From NCBI GenBank assembly GCA_964474045.1, contig CAYYRC010000004.1:86904-150903 (forward strand): 64,000 nucleotides of DNA. Reading direction: 5' to 3'. The first letter of the stretch is position 1, and each line of letters begins with the position of its first letter. Under the pieces are notes generated by a model. That model saw only the letters and a list, made by a program, of their open reading frames with translations, made no database searches and was not told where the DNA came from. The DNA comes from JACJWR01 sp964474045 (GTDB lineage: Bacteria; Actinomycetota; Actinomycetes; S36-B12; UBA10799). Shown piece by piece: positions 35,479-43,952 of this stretch. The position numbers and the translations under genes are program-made.

Positions 35479-36836
35479 GCGCCGACCGCTCGCTGGTCGT
35501 GCTCGCGGTGCCAGGGCTGCCAGAGTTCGCGGCCGGGGACGACCTGGCAGCCGTCCTTGCTCCCGCCCTGCGGAGGCTGCGCTGGCCGGACGGGTCCCAC
35601 GGCCTGCGTGCCGGCGACGTCGTCGCGGTGACGAGCAAGGTCGTGTCGAAGGCCGAGGGCCGACGCCTGGCTGCGGAGGACCGGGAGGCGGCCATCGATG
35701 CCGAGGCCGTGGCAGAGGTCGCCCGGCGCGTGCATGCCGACGGCAGCACCCGGATCGTGCGCACCCGCCATGGCCTGGTGCTCGCGGCGGCCGGGGTGGA
35801 CGCATCGAACACCGAACCCGGCACAGTGCTGCTGCTCCCGCTGGATCCGGACGCCTCGGCTGCCAGGTTGCGGGCGCGGCTCGGAGAGCTGTGCGCCGTT
35901 TCCGATGTGGGCGTGATCATTACCGACACCGCAGGGCGCCCGTGGCGCGAGGGCGTCACCGACATCTGCATCGGAGCAGCCGGAGTGAGGGTGCTCGACG
36001 ACCTGCGCGGCAGGCGAGACCGCCAGGGCAACGCCCTCAGCGCCACAGTGGTGGCGGTGGCCGACGAGCTGGCTGCGGCCGCGGAGCTGGTGCGGCCCAA
36101 GACCGCGGGCCTGCCGGTTGCGGTCCTGCGCGGGGATCCCGCCGCGGCATCAGCGTCGGGACAGACAGCGGCCGACCTCGTCCGCCCAGCCGCCGCCGAC
36201 CTGTTCCGGCTCGGCACCGCCGAGGCGGCACAGCGCGGCGCAGCGTCAGCAGCCGCCGCCCGCCGGACCGTGCGCGAGTTCGCGCCGGACCGCCCGGTGC
36301 CCCGGGAACTCCTGGACGCCGGCCTGGCCGCGGCCATCACCGCCCCCAGCCCGCACCACACGACCCCGTGGCGGTTCATCGTCCTGCGTCCGTCGACCCG
36401 GTCGGCGCTGCTGGACGCGATGCGCGCCAGATGGGAGTCGGACCTGCGCGACATCGACGGTTTCGACGACGCCGCGGTCGCCCGTCGGGTCGCCCGCGGC
36501 GATGTGCTGCGCCGGGCGCCGGAGGTCGTCCTGGCGTTCACGGATCTGAGCGGCGCAGCGCATGCCTATCCAGACGCCCGTCGATCCGGTTTCGAGCGGG
36601 ACCTGTTCCTGGTTGCGGGGGGCGCGGCGGTGCAGAACCTCATGGTCGCGCTCGCCGCGCATGGATTGGGGTCGGCGTGGATCTCGTCCACGGTCTTCTG
36701 CCCCGAGGTGGTACAGGAAGAGTTGCAGCTGGCCGCATCCTGGCAGCCGTTGGGAGCAGTTGCCGTGGGCTGGCCCGCGGCGGGGGCCGGCGAGCGACCC
36801 GCCCGGCGGCTCGCCGACTTCATTAGCGACCGCTGA
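35475..36836 (+). CDS. fbiB: Coenzyme F420:L-glutamate ligase, two-domain
   Basis: Adds glutamates to F420-0. The 453-residue protein has the N-terminal CofE ligase domain (about 1-250: GDVVAVTSKVVSKAEGR, TDTAGRPWREG) and the actinobacterial C-terminal FMN-binding nitroreductase-like domain (about 255-453: RRTVREFAPDRPVP, SPHHTTPWRFIV, GLGSAWISS), which extends the polyglutamate tail and reduces dehydro-F420-0. It is translationally coupled to fbiA. Confidence 0.95.
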   Translation: MSADRSLVVLAVPGLPEFAAGDDLAAVLAPALRRLRWPDGSHGLRAGDVVAVTSKVVSKAEGRRLAAEDREAAIDAEAVAEVARRVHADGSTRIVRTRHGLVLAAAGVDASNTEPGTVLLLPLDPDASAARLRARLGELCAVSDVGVIITDTAGRPWREGVTDICIGAAGVRVLDDLRGRRDRQGNALSATVVAVADELAAAAELVRPKTAGLPVAVLRGDPAAASASGQTAADLVRPAAADLFRLGTAEAAQRGAASAAAARRTVREFAPDRPVPRELLDAGLAAAITAPSPHHTTPWRFIVLRPSTRSALLDAMRARWESDLRDIDGFDDAAVARRVARGDVLRRAPEVVLAFTDLSGAAHAYPDARRSGFERDLFLVAGGAAVQNLMVALAAHGLGSAWISSTVFCPEVVQEELQLAASWQPLGAVAVGWPAAGAGERPARRLADFISDR

Positions 36837-36844
36837 GGCGGACG

Positions 36845-37762
36845 TCAGATATTGCGGTAATCCCGGCCGGCGAAGCGCGGACCTCGCCGCGGCTGGCCGA
36901 GGCGGCCCAGTTCCACCAGTCGCTGGATGCGGAAGCGATGGGGAGCGTAGGGCGCGACGAGCTCAAGCAGTTCTTCGTCTGTCCCGTCACGCTCGCCGGT
37001 CAAGGCATACACCACGTCGCGGCAGACGTGGTAGTCGCCGACCGAGATCGCGTCCGCATCGCCGAATACCCGCTGGGCAACCTCTGCCGCCGTCCACACC
37101 CCGATCCCCGGGAGCGACCGAAGTGACCGTTGGGCGTCGGTCGAGGGCCGACGGCAGAGCCGTTCGATGGCTTCCGCGCGGCCGGCCGCGACCACCACCG
37201 CCCGCGAGCGCTCGGGACCCACACCGGCGCGGTGCCACTGCCATGAGGGCACTGTGGCCCAGCGCCGCGGTTCCGGCGGCGCGAGCAGGTCCGGCCATGG
37301 CCCGAAGCCGACAGGCTCGCCCAGAGCCAGCAGGAGGCGGCGATAGCCGTCCGCGGCCTCCTTGCCAGTGACCTTCTGGGCCAAGATGACCGGGACCAGG
37401 GTCTCCAGCACCAGCCCGGTGGCGGGCACCCGCCACCCCCGGTGCTCGCGCCAGGCGCGCTGCAGCTGCGCGGGCGGCTCGAAGCCGCTGTCGTCGTCGC
37501 CGAGGCCGACCAGCGCGGGCAGCCGCTGAGCCAGCCAGTCGGCGCCGTCGCCCCATGCGCTCTGGCGCAGCACCCCGGCAGCCCGGTCGATCGCCAGGAT
37601 CTCCACACCCACACCGGCAGGGGTCCTCGTCGCCTTCGCCCAGCCGCCGGGGATGCGCCGCCAGCTCGGGTCCCGGCCGCTGCGCAGCGGTTGGAGGATG
37701 GCGTCGAGGTCCAGCGGGCGGTCCAGCCGCAGTTCGCGCTGCACGGCCGGCGCGCGGCTCAT
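36845..37762 (-). CDS. DNA-3-methyladenine glycosylase II-like (HhH-GPD)
   Basis: A 305-residue base-excision glycosylase. The helix-hairpin-helix is LPGIGVWTAAEVAQ (217-230), and the catalytic Asp is D243 in SVGDYH, within VFGDADAISVGDYHVCRD. The first 110 residues form an AlkA-like N-terminal domain. AlkA enzymes remove alkylated purines. The ATG overlaps the stop of the upstream CPBP gene (ATGA), so the two are coupled. The frame that continues upstream to 38512 is a shadow of the CPBP gene. It complements the AlkD-like gene at 7875. Confidence 0.87.
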   Translation of the reverse strand: MSRAPAVQRELRLDRPLDLDAILQPLRSGRDPSWRRIPGGWAKATRTPAGVGVEILAIDRAAGVLRQSAWGDGADWLAQRLPALVGLGDDDSGFEPPAQLQRAWREHRGWRVPATGLVLETLVPVILAQKVTGKEAADGYRRLLLALGEPVGFGPWPDLLAPPEPRRWATVPSWQWHRAGVGPERSRAVVVAAGRAEAIERLCRRPSTDAQRSLRSLPGIGVWTAAEVAQRVFGDADAISVGDYHVCRDVVYALTGERDGTDEELLELVAPYAPHRFRIQRLVELGRLGQPRRGPRFAGRDYRNI

Positions 37763-38472
37763 AGGTCGCGCAGTCGCCGGGCGAAGGCCCAGCTGAGGGC
37801 GAAGCCCAGGGCGTTCAGCGACGCGTGCAGCGCGATGCTCGGCAGCAGCGAGTCCGACCAGATGCGCACCAGGCAGAAGCCCACCCCCGCGGCCCCGGTG
37901 GCGACCACCTGCCCCGCCACTGTCATGAACTTCGCCTTGCGCCCGTCCCCGAAACGGTCGGTCGTCGAGGACGCCTCGTGAAACTCCAGGGCGGGCAACA
38001 CGTGCCAGAAGCCGAACAGCAGCGACGACACCGCCACCCCCCAGATCACTCCCCAGGCCTCCGTGAGAGCGGCCAGCAGCACGCCGCGGAAGGCGACCTC
38101 CTCCATCAGGGCCGTGCCCACGGGGATGCGCAGGAAGCAGTGGTAGAGGAACTTCCCCACGCCCATCTGCGCAGTCCGGGCGTCGGCGAAACCCTTGCGG
38201 GTCCAGGGCAGTGCGGCGGCGATGGCATAGCCGACGGAAACGATCCCGATCAGCGCCGCTGACCAGATCAGCCCCTTCGTCTGCGCGTTTCCGCCGAAGC
38301 CCAACCCCAGTTGCGACCAGGTGATGCCGGCCAGCCAGGCCACAGCGAGCAGGACCCCGGTGGCCCAGAGCGAGATCACCAGGTAGTGCTGCCGGGCCCA
38401 CAGATTGGTCAGGAGGTTGACGACGACCATCACGGACGTCACAAGAGCCAGCACCACGAGCAGGGTGGTCAT
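37759..38472 (-). CDS. CPBP-family intramembrane metalloprotease
   Basis: A 237-residue membrane protein with about seven helices and all CPBP motifs: MEEVAFRG (EExxxR), FGFWHVLP (FxxxH) and HASLNALG (HxxxN). There is no long cytosolic N-terminus, unlike the CPBP gene at 23333. GAGG lies a few bases before the ATG. Substrate unknown. It overlaps the glycosylase gene by 4 nt and lies 36 nt downstream of manC. Confidence 0.86.
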   Translation of the reverse strand: MTTLLVVLALVTSVMVVVNLLTNLWARQHYLVISLWATGVLLAVAWLAGITWSQLGLGFGGNAQTKGLIWSAALIGIVSVGYAIAAALPWTRKGFADARTAQMGVGKFLYHCFLRIPVGTALMEEVAFRGVLLAALTEAWGVIWGVAVSSLLFGFWHVLPALEFHEASSTTDRFGDGRKAKFMTVAGQVVATGAAGVGFCLVRIWSDSLLPSIALHASLNALGFALSWAFARRLRDL

Positions 38473-38508
38473 CAGCCTCGCCTCCTCGCCCGGCTCCCCT
38501 GCGCCGCG

Positions 38509-39594
38509 TCAACTCTGGTCTGACGAGAACCGTACGGCGCAGTCGGCCAGTTCGATACCGGGCCAGACCCTGGCTCCGGTCAGCAGCTCGTTCTCGGCGC
38601 CCAGCACAGCCCCATCGCCGATGACGGCGCCGGTGATGCGGCAGTGCGGACCGATCACCGCGCCACTGCCCACGACGCTGCCGGTGACGGTGGCCCCGAC
38701 GCCGATCACCGCCCCGTCGAACACCACGCTCCCGTCGACGGTCGCGTACGCCTGTACCTCGGCCCCGGCGCCGATGGCGCAGCCGCCGGCCAGCACCGCG
38801 TCCTGGCTGACCAATGCGCCGGGCAGCACGAGGGCCCGACCGGGTTCGCCGGGCAGGGCGGGGGACGAGATCCGACCCGAGACTATGTCGCGCGAGCCCT
38901 CGACGAACGCCATGGGCGTGCCCAGGTCAAGCCAGTAGGCGGGGTCGACGACGCCGATGACGCGCTCGTTCGCGGCCAGCAGTTGTGGGAAGGTCTCCCG
39001 CTCGACCGACACCACCCGCCCCGGCGGGATGCGGTCGATGACCGCGCGTCGGAACACGTAGCAGCCGGCGTTGATCTGGTCGGTGACGATCTCCTCCGGC
39101 GTCGTCGGCTTCTCCAGGAAGGCGGTGACGCGCCCCTCGGCATCAGTGGGGACCAGGCCGAACGCCCGAGGGTCGGCGACCCTGGTCAGGTACAGCGCCA
39201 CCTGCGCCGACGCCGCGCGCCACTTGTCCACCAGGCCCGCGATGTCGAGGCCGCTGAGCACATCGCCGTTGAAGATCAGCACCGGGTCGTCGGGGCCGCT
39301 GCGCAGTTCGGCCGCTGCGTGCCGGATGGCCCCGCCGGTCCCCAGCGGGGACTCCTCGGTGACGTAGACGATCTCGATCCCGTGCGCCCTGCCGTCGCCG
39401 AAGTACTCGCTGAAGACCTCGGCCCGGTACGACGTGCTGAGGATGATGCGGGTGACGCCAGCAGCCCGCGCCCGGGCGATCTGGTGGGCGGTGAACGGCA
39501 CACCGGCGACAGGCAGCATCGGCTTGGGCGTGTTGTTGGTCAGCGGGCGCAGGCGCGTGCCCCGGCCGCCGACGAGCAGGATGGCTTCGAGCAC
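38509..39594 (-). CDS. manC: Mannose-1-phosphate guanylyltransferase (NTP transferase with left-handed beta-helix)
   Basis: Makes a nucleotide sugar, probably GDP-mannose, from mannose 1-phosphate. The 361-residue protein has the nucleotidyltransferase signature LLVGGRGTRLRPLT followed by TPKPMLPVAG, FNGDVLSG and ADPRAFGLV. Its C-terminal hexapeptide-repeat domain starts near 255 (IGAGAEVQAYATVDGSVV, IGVGATVTGSVVG). It matches Rv3264c (ManC/RmlA2) in order and place. GTG 39594 has AAGGTGG before it. The exact nucleotide (GTP or dTTP) cannot be read from motifs. Confidence 0.85.
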   Translation of the reverse strand: MLEAILLVGGRGTRLRPLTNNTPKPMLPVAGVPFTAHQIARARAAGVTRIILSTSYRAEVFSEYFGDGRAHGIEIVYVTEESPLGTGGAIRHAAAELRSGPDDPVLIFNGDVLSGLDIAGLVDKWRAASAQVALYLTRVADPRAFGLVPTDAEGRVTAFLEKPTTPEEIVTDQINAGCYVFRRAVIDRIPPGRVVSVERETFPQLLAANERVIGVVDPAYWLDLGTPMAFVEGSRDIVSGRISSPALPGEPGRALVLPGALVSQDAVLAGGCAIGAGAEVQAYATVDGSVVFDGAVIGVGATVTGSVVGSGAVIGPHCRITGAVIGDGAVLGAENELLTGARVWPGIELADCAVRFSSDQS

Positions 39595-39662
39595 CCACCC
39601 ACCTTGCCAGATGATCATGCCCGACAGCGCGACGGTGGGCCGCGGGGCGCGAGCCAGCGCCG

Positions 39663-39668
39663 TAGGCT
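39663..39668 (+). promoter_or_regulatory. -10 box (TAGGCT) of a probable leaderless promoter
   Basis: TAGGCT ends 6 nt before the GTG at 39675 of the TIGR03089 gene, which has no ribosome-binding site. Confidence 0.45.
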
Positions 39669-39674
39669 GCACCC

Positions 39675-40430
39675 GTGCAGCATCCCGATGACCTGCGCCG
39701 GGCTGCCCTGGCGCGCAGTCCCGGCGCCCCGTGGGTCACCTGGTACCGGGTGGCCCCCGCCGGAACCGAAGTGGCCGCGGTCGTGGCACGGGTCGAACTG
39801 TCCAACGCGACACTTGCGAACTGGGTCGCCAAGACCGCCGGCTACCTGTCCGAGGAGTTCGACATCGGGGCGGGCAGCGTCGTCGGCCTGCACCTGCCGC
39901 TGCACTGGCAGCTGCACGTGTGGGCGTACGGCGCCTGGGCCCTGGGCGCGGCCGTGGCGTGCGTCGGCGCCGCGGACGACATCGCCCGCGGCCCGGCGCC
40001 GCTGCTCGCCGTCGGGACCGATCCCATGGGCCTGCCGCTGGGGTCTGCGACCCCCGAAGGTGCGCTCGACGCCCTGGCAGACGTGCGCGGCTACCCGGAC
40101 TTCTTCGATTGCCCGCCGGTGGCGCCAGATGCCGCTGTGATCGCGCTGGGCGGCCGGCGCCTCGACGCCAACCAGGTGCCCGCCCTCCTGCCGTCCGGCG
40201 ATGTGGGCACCGGCGGGGCGACGAGCGTCATCACCGACGCCCCCGACGGGCCCCGCGCGTTGCTGGCGGCCACCGTGGCAGCTCCCGCCCGTGGCCAGCC
40301 GACGGTTCTCGTCGATGTGTCGCCGGCCAGCGCCCGGCACGCCGAGGCATGCGCGTCCGCCCTGGCCAGGATCGGCCAGCAGGAGGGGCTGACCGGCAGG
40401 GGCGAGCTGGGAACGCCACGGCCTGACTGA
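39675..40430 (+). CDS. TIGR03089 family protein
   Basis: A 251-residue actinobacterial protein related to the N-terminal part of AMP-forming acyl-CoA synthetases: WVTWYRVAPAG, ELSNATLANWVAKTAGYLSEE and GSVVGLHLPLHWQLHVWAYGAWALGA resemble the start of such enzymes, but the P-loop (STSGTTGxPK) and AMP-binding motifs are missing and the protein ends where they would begin. It is probably not a ligase. It is a constant neighbour of cpsA-like LCP genes in this order. Function unknown. Confidence 0.82.
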   Translation: MQHPDDLRRAALARSPGAPWVTWYRVAPAGTEVAAVVARVELSNATLANWVAKTAGYLSEEFDIGAGSVVGLHLPLHWQLHVWAYGAWALGAAVACVGAADDIARGPAPLLAVGTDPMGLPLGSATPEGALDALADVRGYPDFFDCPPVAPDAAVIALGGRRLDANQVPALLPSGDVGTGGATSVITDAPDGPRALLAATVAAPARGQPTVLVDVSPASARHAEACASALARIGQQEGLTGRGELGTPRPD

Positions 40431-40495
40431 GCGTCGCAGTTGGTGGATCAACCGCCGAAAACCGACCGTTGGCCCACACCCGGACAACGGCCACG

Positions 40496-40501
40496 TACCA
40501 T
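40496..40501 (+). promoter_or_regulatory. -10 box (TACCAT) upstream of the first LCP gene
   Basis: TACCAT matches TAnnnT and would start a transcript near 40508, with a leader of about 46 nt carrying CTGGAGGA before the ATG at 40554. Confidence 0.4.
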
Positions 40502-40553
40502 CGCAGGGATTGCCCCTGACCGCTATGGGCGACACGGAACACCTGGAGGACGA

Positions 40554-42041
40554 ATGCGCTCACGACCACGGCGGTGGCCGCGGGTCCTGGCCGGCACGGT
40601 CAGCGCGTTCGTCCTGGTCCTGACGGGGATGTCCGGCGTGGGGGCGGTGGTATACCGCAACCTCGACAACAACATCACGTCCAAGGACATGACGAACGTC
40701 ATCGCGACCGCCGACCCCAGCGGCTCGGCCTCGGCATCAGCCTCGCTGGACTCCTTCGAGCCCGGCGAGCCCCTGAACATCCTCGTCCTCGGCTCCGACA
40801 CCCGCGCCGGTGTGCAGAACGCGCAGTACGGCGACGAGAAGGAGATCGAGGGCGCCCGCAACGACACGACGATCCTGGTCCACATCGCGGCGGACCGGAA
40901 GAGCGCCATCGCCGTGAGTATCCCGCGCGACACCGAGGTCAACATCCCGGCCTGCCAGCGGTTCCTGCTGGAGCCGTCGCCGGCCAAGACCGATCGCATC
41001 AACGAGGCCTTCCGGGTGGGCGGACCGGCGTGTACCTCCAAGACCGTCGAAGCCCTGACGGGGATTCCGATGGACCACATGATCGTGGTGGACTTCGCCG
41101 GCTTCAAAGATGTCGTCGCGGCCCTCGGCGGCGTCGAGGTGTGCCTGAAGGAGCCGGTGGACGACCCCCTCAGCGGGTTGAAGCTGCCCGCCGGCACCTC
41201 GACGGTGAAGGGCGACGATGCGCTGGCCTTCGTTCGCGCCCGCTACACGCTGGGCGACGGGTCGGACATCGGCCGCATCGAGCGGCAGCAGGCGTTCCTC
41301 GCCTCGGCCATCCGCAAGGCCACCAGCCTGGGGGTGCTGGCCAACCCGATCCAGACCTACCGGGTGCTTGACAACGTCACGAAGTCGCTCAGCACCGACC
41401 CCGGGCTGTCCTCGCTCGACCGACTGTCCGAGCTCGCCCTGAGCCTGAGCGACATGCGGCCCAGCGACATCACCTTCCTGACCATGCCGTTCCGCTACAA
41501 CGAGGACGGCGCGACCGTGGCGCCCGATCCCAACCTGTCGGCAGTGCTCTGGCAGACCATCGCCGAGGACGGCACCTGGCCGCCCGCGGCCACAGTGCCC
41601 ACCGGCGAGTCGACGCCGCTGACCGTGGCACCGGCCGACATCAGCGTCACCATCCTGAACGGCACCGGCCGCGACGGCGCGGCGACCAAGGCGTCCGAGG
41701 CTCTGACCAAGATGGACTACAAGGTGGTGGAGACCGGCGACTACACCGGCACAACACCCACCACGACCGAAGTCCGCTACCCGCCCGGCTATTCCGAGCA
41801 GGCGCGGACACTGGCCTACGCCACCGGCGCGAAGAAGGTGGTCGTCGACCCCGAGCTCGAGGGCACCACCTCGGTCCAGCTCGTCGTCGGCACCGACTTC
41901 GCCAAGGTGCTCCCGGTGATCGTGCAGGCGCCCGCCGCCGCCAGCCCCTCGGCCAGCAGCACCCCCGGTGCAGCCGACTCCACCGACCCCAACAACCAGA
42001 AGGTCACCGGGACGTCGGCCGACACCGTGGTGTGCTCCTAG
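40554..42041 (+). CDS. LytR-CpsA-Psr (LCP) family glycopolymer transferase
   Basis: Attaches lipid-linked glycopolymers to peptidoglycan (or arabinogalactan in mycobacteria). The 495-residue protein has one N-terminal membrane helix (about 10-32) and an LCP domain (about 75-300): LNILVLGSDTRAG, NDTTILVHI, AVSIPRDTEV with the catalytic Arg-Asp, DHMIVVDFAGFKDVV and FVRARYTLGDGSDIGRIERQQ. A LytR_C domain follows (ISVTILNGTGRDGAATKASEAL). The frame extends upstream to 40440, but ATG 40554 has GGAGGA just before it. It parallels Rv3267 (cpsA-like). Confidence 0.92.
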   Translation: MRSRPRRWPRVLAGTVSAFVLVLTGMSGVGAVVYRNLDNNITSKDMTNVIATADPSGSASASASLDSFEPGEPLNILVLGSDTRAGVQNAQYGDEKEIEGARNDTTILVHIAADRKSAIAVSIPRDTEVNIPACQRFLLEPSPAKTDRINEAFRVGGPACTSKTVEALTGIPMDHMIVVDFAGFKDVVAALGGVEVCLKEPVDDPLSGLKLPAGTSTVKGDDALAFVRARYTLGDGSDIGRIERQQAFLASAIRKATSLGVLANPIQTYRVLDNVTKSLSTDPGLSSLDRLSELALSLSDMRPSDITFLTMPFRYNEDGATVAPDPNLSAVLWQTIAEDGTWPPAATVPTGESTPLTVAPADISVTILNGTGRDGAATKASEALTKMDYKVVETGDYTGTTPTTTEVRYPPGYSEQARTLAYATGAKKVVVDPELEGTTSVQLVVGTDFAKVLPVIVQAPAAASPSASSTPGAADSTDPNNQKVTGTSADTVVCS

Positions 42042-42119
42042 CCGAACCCGGCCGCTGCCGGGACTTCCGCTGCTCGCGCCTCCGCCGCCCCGGCGGGATT
42101 TGCTGGTAGACACGGCTGC

Positions 42120-43952
42120 GTGACTGCCAGCGACATCCTGCTCGTCAGCGCCGCGCCGCTGGACGCCCATACCGCGGGCCTGCTGCGCGACTACACCTCC
42201 GACGAGATCAGCGAGGCCGACGGCGCCGACGCCGCCACGACGCTGCGGGAATGGTCACGGGCGGCCCGAGTCGGCAATCGGCTGGTGCTGGCGGATGCGG
42301 ACCTGCGGGCGGAGGCCAACGCACTGGCCAACCTGCTCGACGACCCGCGTGTGCGCAGCGGGGTCCTGCTGGCTCACAACGGCGCGGAGGCCAACCCTTG
42401 CGTCGTCGTCCGTCATGGTCTCGTGATCGCCCTCTCCGACGCACCTGACTCGCCCTCGGGGGCCTCTCCGGAGGGCGCCGCCGCAGAGCTTCGGACCACC
42501 GTGGCCGACCGTCCCACGGCGGGCATCCTGGTGGTGGACCCGCATGAGCTGCCGGCGTTCGCCGACGCGTTGGACCGCAAGGCGGTGGCGGCCGCCGCAG
42601 CTGCCGGACCCGGCGGCGACCCATGGCTGCTGGCCCTGGCGGCGCTGCTGGAGGTCACCGAGGTCGCCGCTGTCGAGGCCGCTCCCTTCTGCGCCAGCCG
42701 GCAGGCGATGGACCTGCCGCCGCGCAGCGAGGACGATCGGCGCCTGCGCGCCGCCGCCAGCCAGTGGGACGACCCCGTCACGACGGCGGTCCTGCGGCCG
42801 GCATCCCGCCGGCTGACACGCTGGGCCGTGCGGACCTCCCGAGCCCCCGAGCTGCTCACCGCCGGCGGCCTGGCCTTCGGGCTGGTGGCAGCCGTGCTGG
42901 TCGGCGCGACCGGACGGCTGGGACTGCTGTTGGGCGCCCTGCTCTTCGTCGCCGCGGATGTGCTGCTGCTGGCCGACGCCGAACTGGCGCGCTACTGGCG
43001 CCGCCCGTCCGCCCGCGGGGCGCGCGGCAACCGCCTGGCCGCCCGGATTGTCGAGGCGGCGATGCTGTTCGGACTGGGCTGCTCGGCCGGATTGGCGGGC
43101 TCGGCCTGGCTGGCCATAGCGGCGCTGGGCGCGAGCGCCGCGGTGATGTCCATGGTGGCAGCTCGCGGGGCCTGCGACGCCGCGGCACACGGGCATCGCC
43201 CGGTGCGGTGGCTGCTCATTGCGGCCGCGATGATCGCGGCTGCCGTCAGCTCTCACTCCGGCTCGTGGGGGCTCTGGGCGGCCCTTGTCGGCTCGATCGC
43301 AGCCTGTGCGGCCATCCTGGTAACCGCCGCCCGCAAGCCCCGCTCGCCGGAGTTCCAGGCGACACCCGCCTCGCGGTTCCTCGTCCCGCCCGGGTCGCTC
43401 GTGGATGTAGGGCTGCCAGTCCGACTGGGCTCGGCCGCGGTCCCCTTCCCCTCGGCGGTGCGCGCTGGTCTCGTCATGGTTGCGGGCCTGTCCGGTTTCG
43501 TGGCGCTGACCGCGCTCGGCTGGGGCCGGGGCAGCCTGTTCCCGTTGGCGGCGGGTGTCGCGCTGGCGTTGGCCTATGCGGTTGCTTTCGCGCGCCCGCT
43601 CGACGGTGAGCGGGCCTGGCTGGCCGCGCCCACGGCGCGGGCAGCCGAGGCTGTCGCGTATGCGAGCGTCGCAGCCGGGCTGGCACCGACCGAGCGCTGG
43701 GCGCCGGTGCTCGTGGCCGCGAGCGTGCTGCTGTTCGTCCCGGAAATCGGGGACCGCTGGCGGTACCTGCACCGCCCGCCGGCGCCGTGGATGCCGCTGC
43801 TTGGACTGGGCTTCGACGGCCGCGTGCTCCTGCTGGGGCTGGCGCTGCTGGTCGGCCAGGGTTTCGCGGTCTCGCTCTTGGTGGGCGGCCTCGTGCTGGT
43901 CGCCTGGGTCGTCGGCCTGGTGAGCAACCCTTGGCGCCCCGTGCGCCGATGA
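42120..43952 (+). CDS. Membrane protein with a degenerate CDP-alcohol phosphotransferase domain
   Basis: A 610-residue protein. Residues 1-210 are soluble (MTASDILLVSAAPLD, VVRHGLVIALSDAPD) and unrecognised, in the place where homologues carry a nucleotidyltransferase-like part. From WDDPVTTAVLRPASRRLTR onward it follows the CDP-alcohol phosphatidyltransferase fold. The motif D-x2-DG-x2-AR-x8-G-x3-D-x3-D is kept in spacing, but L283, D286-A287, A290-R291, G300, N304 and A308 replace it, so three of four catalytic aspartates are gone. About ten hydrophobic helices follow to the end. GTG start, no ribosome-binding site. Its stop overlaps the GT2 start (ATGA). Confidence 0.72.
   Translation: MTASDILLVSAAPLDAHTAGLLRDYTSDEISEADGADAATTLREWSRAARVGNRLVLADADLRAEANALANLLDDPRVRSGVLLAHNGAEANPCVVVRHGLVIALSDAPDSPSGASPEGAAAELRTTVADRPTAGILVVDPHELPAFADALDRKAVAAAAAAGPGGDPWLLALAALLEVTEVAAVEAAPFCASRQAMDLPPRSEDDRRLRAAASQWDDPVTTAVLRPASRRLTRWAVRTSRAPELLTAGGLAFGLVAAVLVGATGRLGLLLGALLFVAADVLLLADAELARYWRRPSARGARGNRLAARIVEAAMLFGLGCSAGLAGSAWLAIAALGASAAVMSMVAARGACDAAAHGHRPVRWLLIAAAMIAAAVSSHSGSWGLWAALVGSIAACAAILVTAARKPRSPEFQATPASRFLVPPGSLVDVGLPVRLGSAAVPFPSAVRAGLVMVAGLSGFVALTALGWGRGSLFPLAAGVALALAYAVAFARPLDGERAWLAAPTARAAEAVAYASVAAGLAPTERWAPVLVAASVLLFVPEIGDRWRYLHRPPAPWMPLLGLGFDGRVLLLGLALLVGQGFAVSLLVGGLVLVAWVVGLVSNPWRPVRR

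Noticed and set aside
37763..38512. 250-codon upstream extension of the AlkA-like glycosylase
   Set aside because: The extension is out-of-frame reading of the CPBP protease gene; the glycosylase start at 37762 overlaps the CPBP stop as ATGA.
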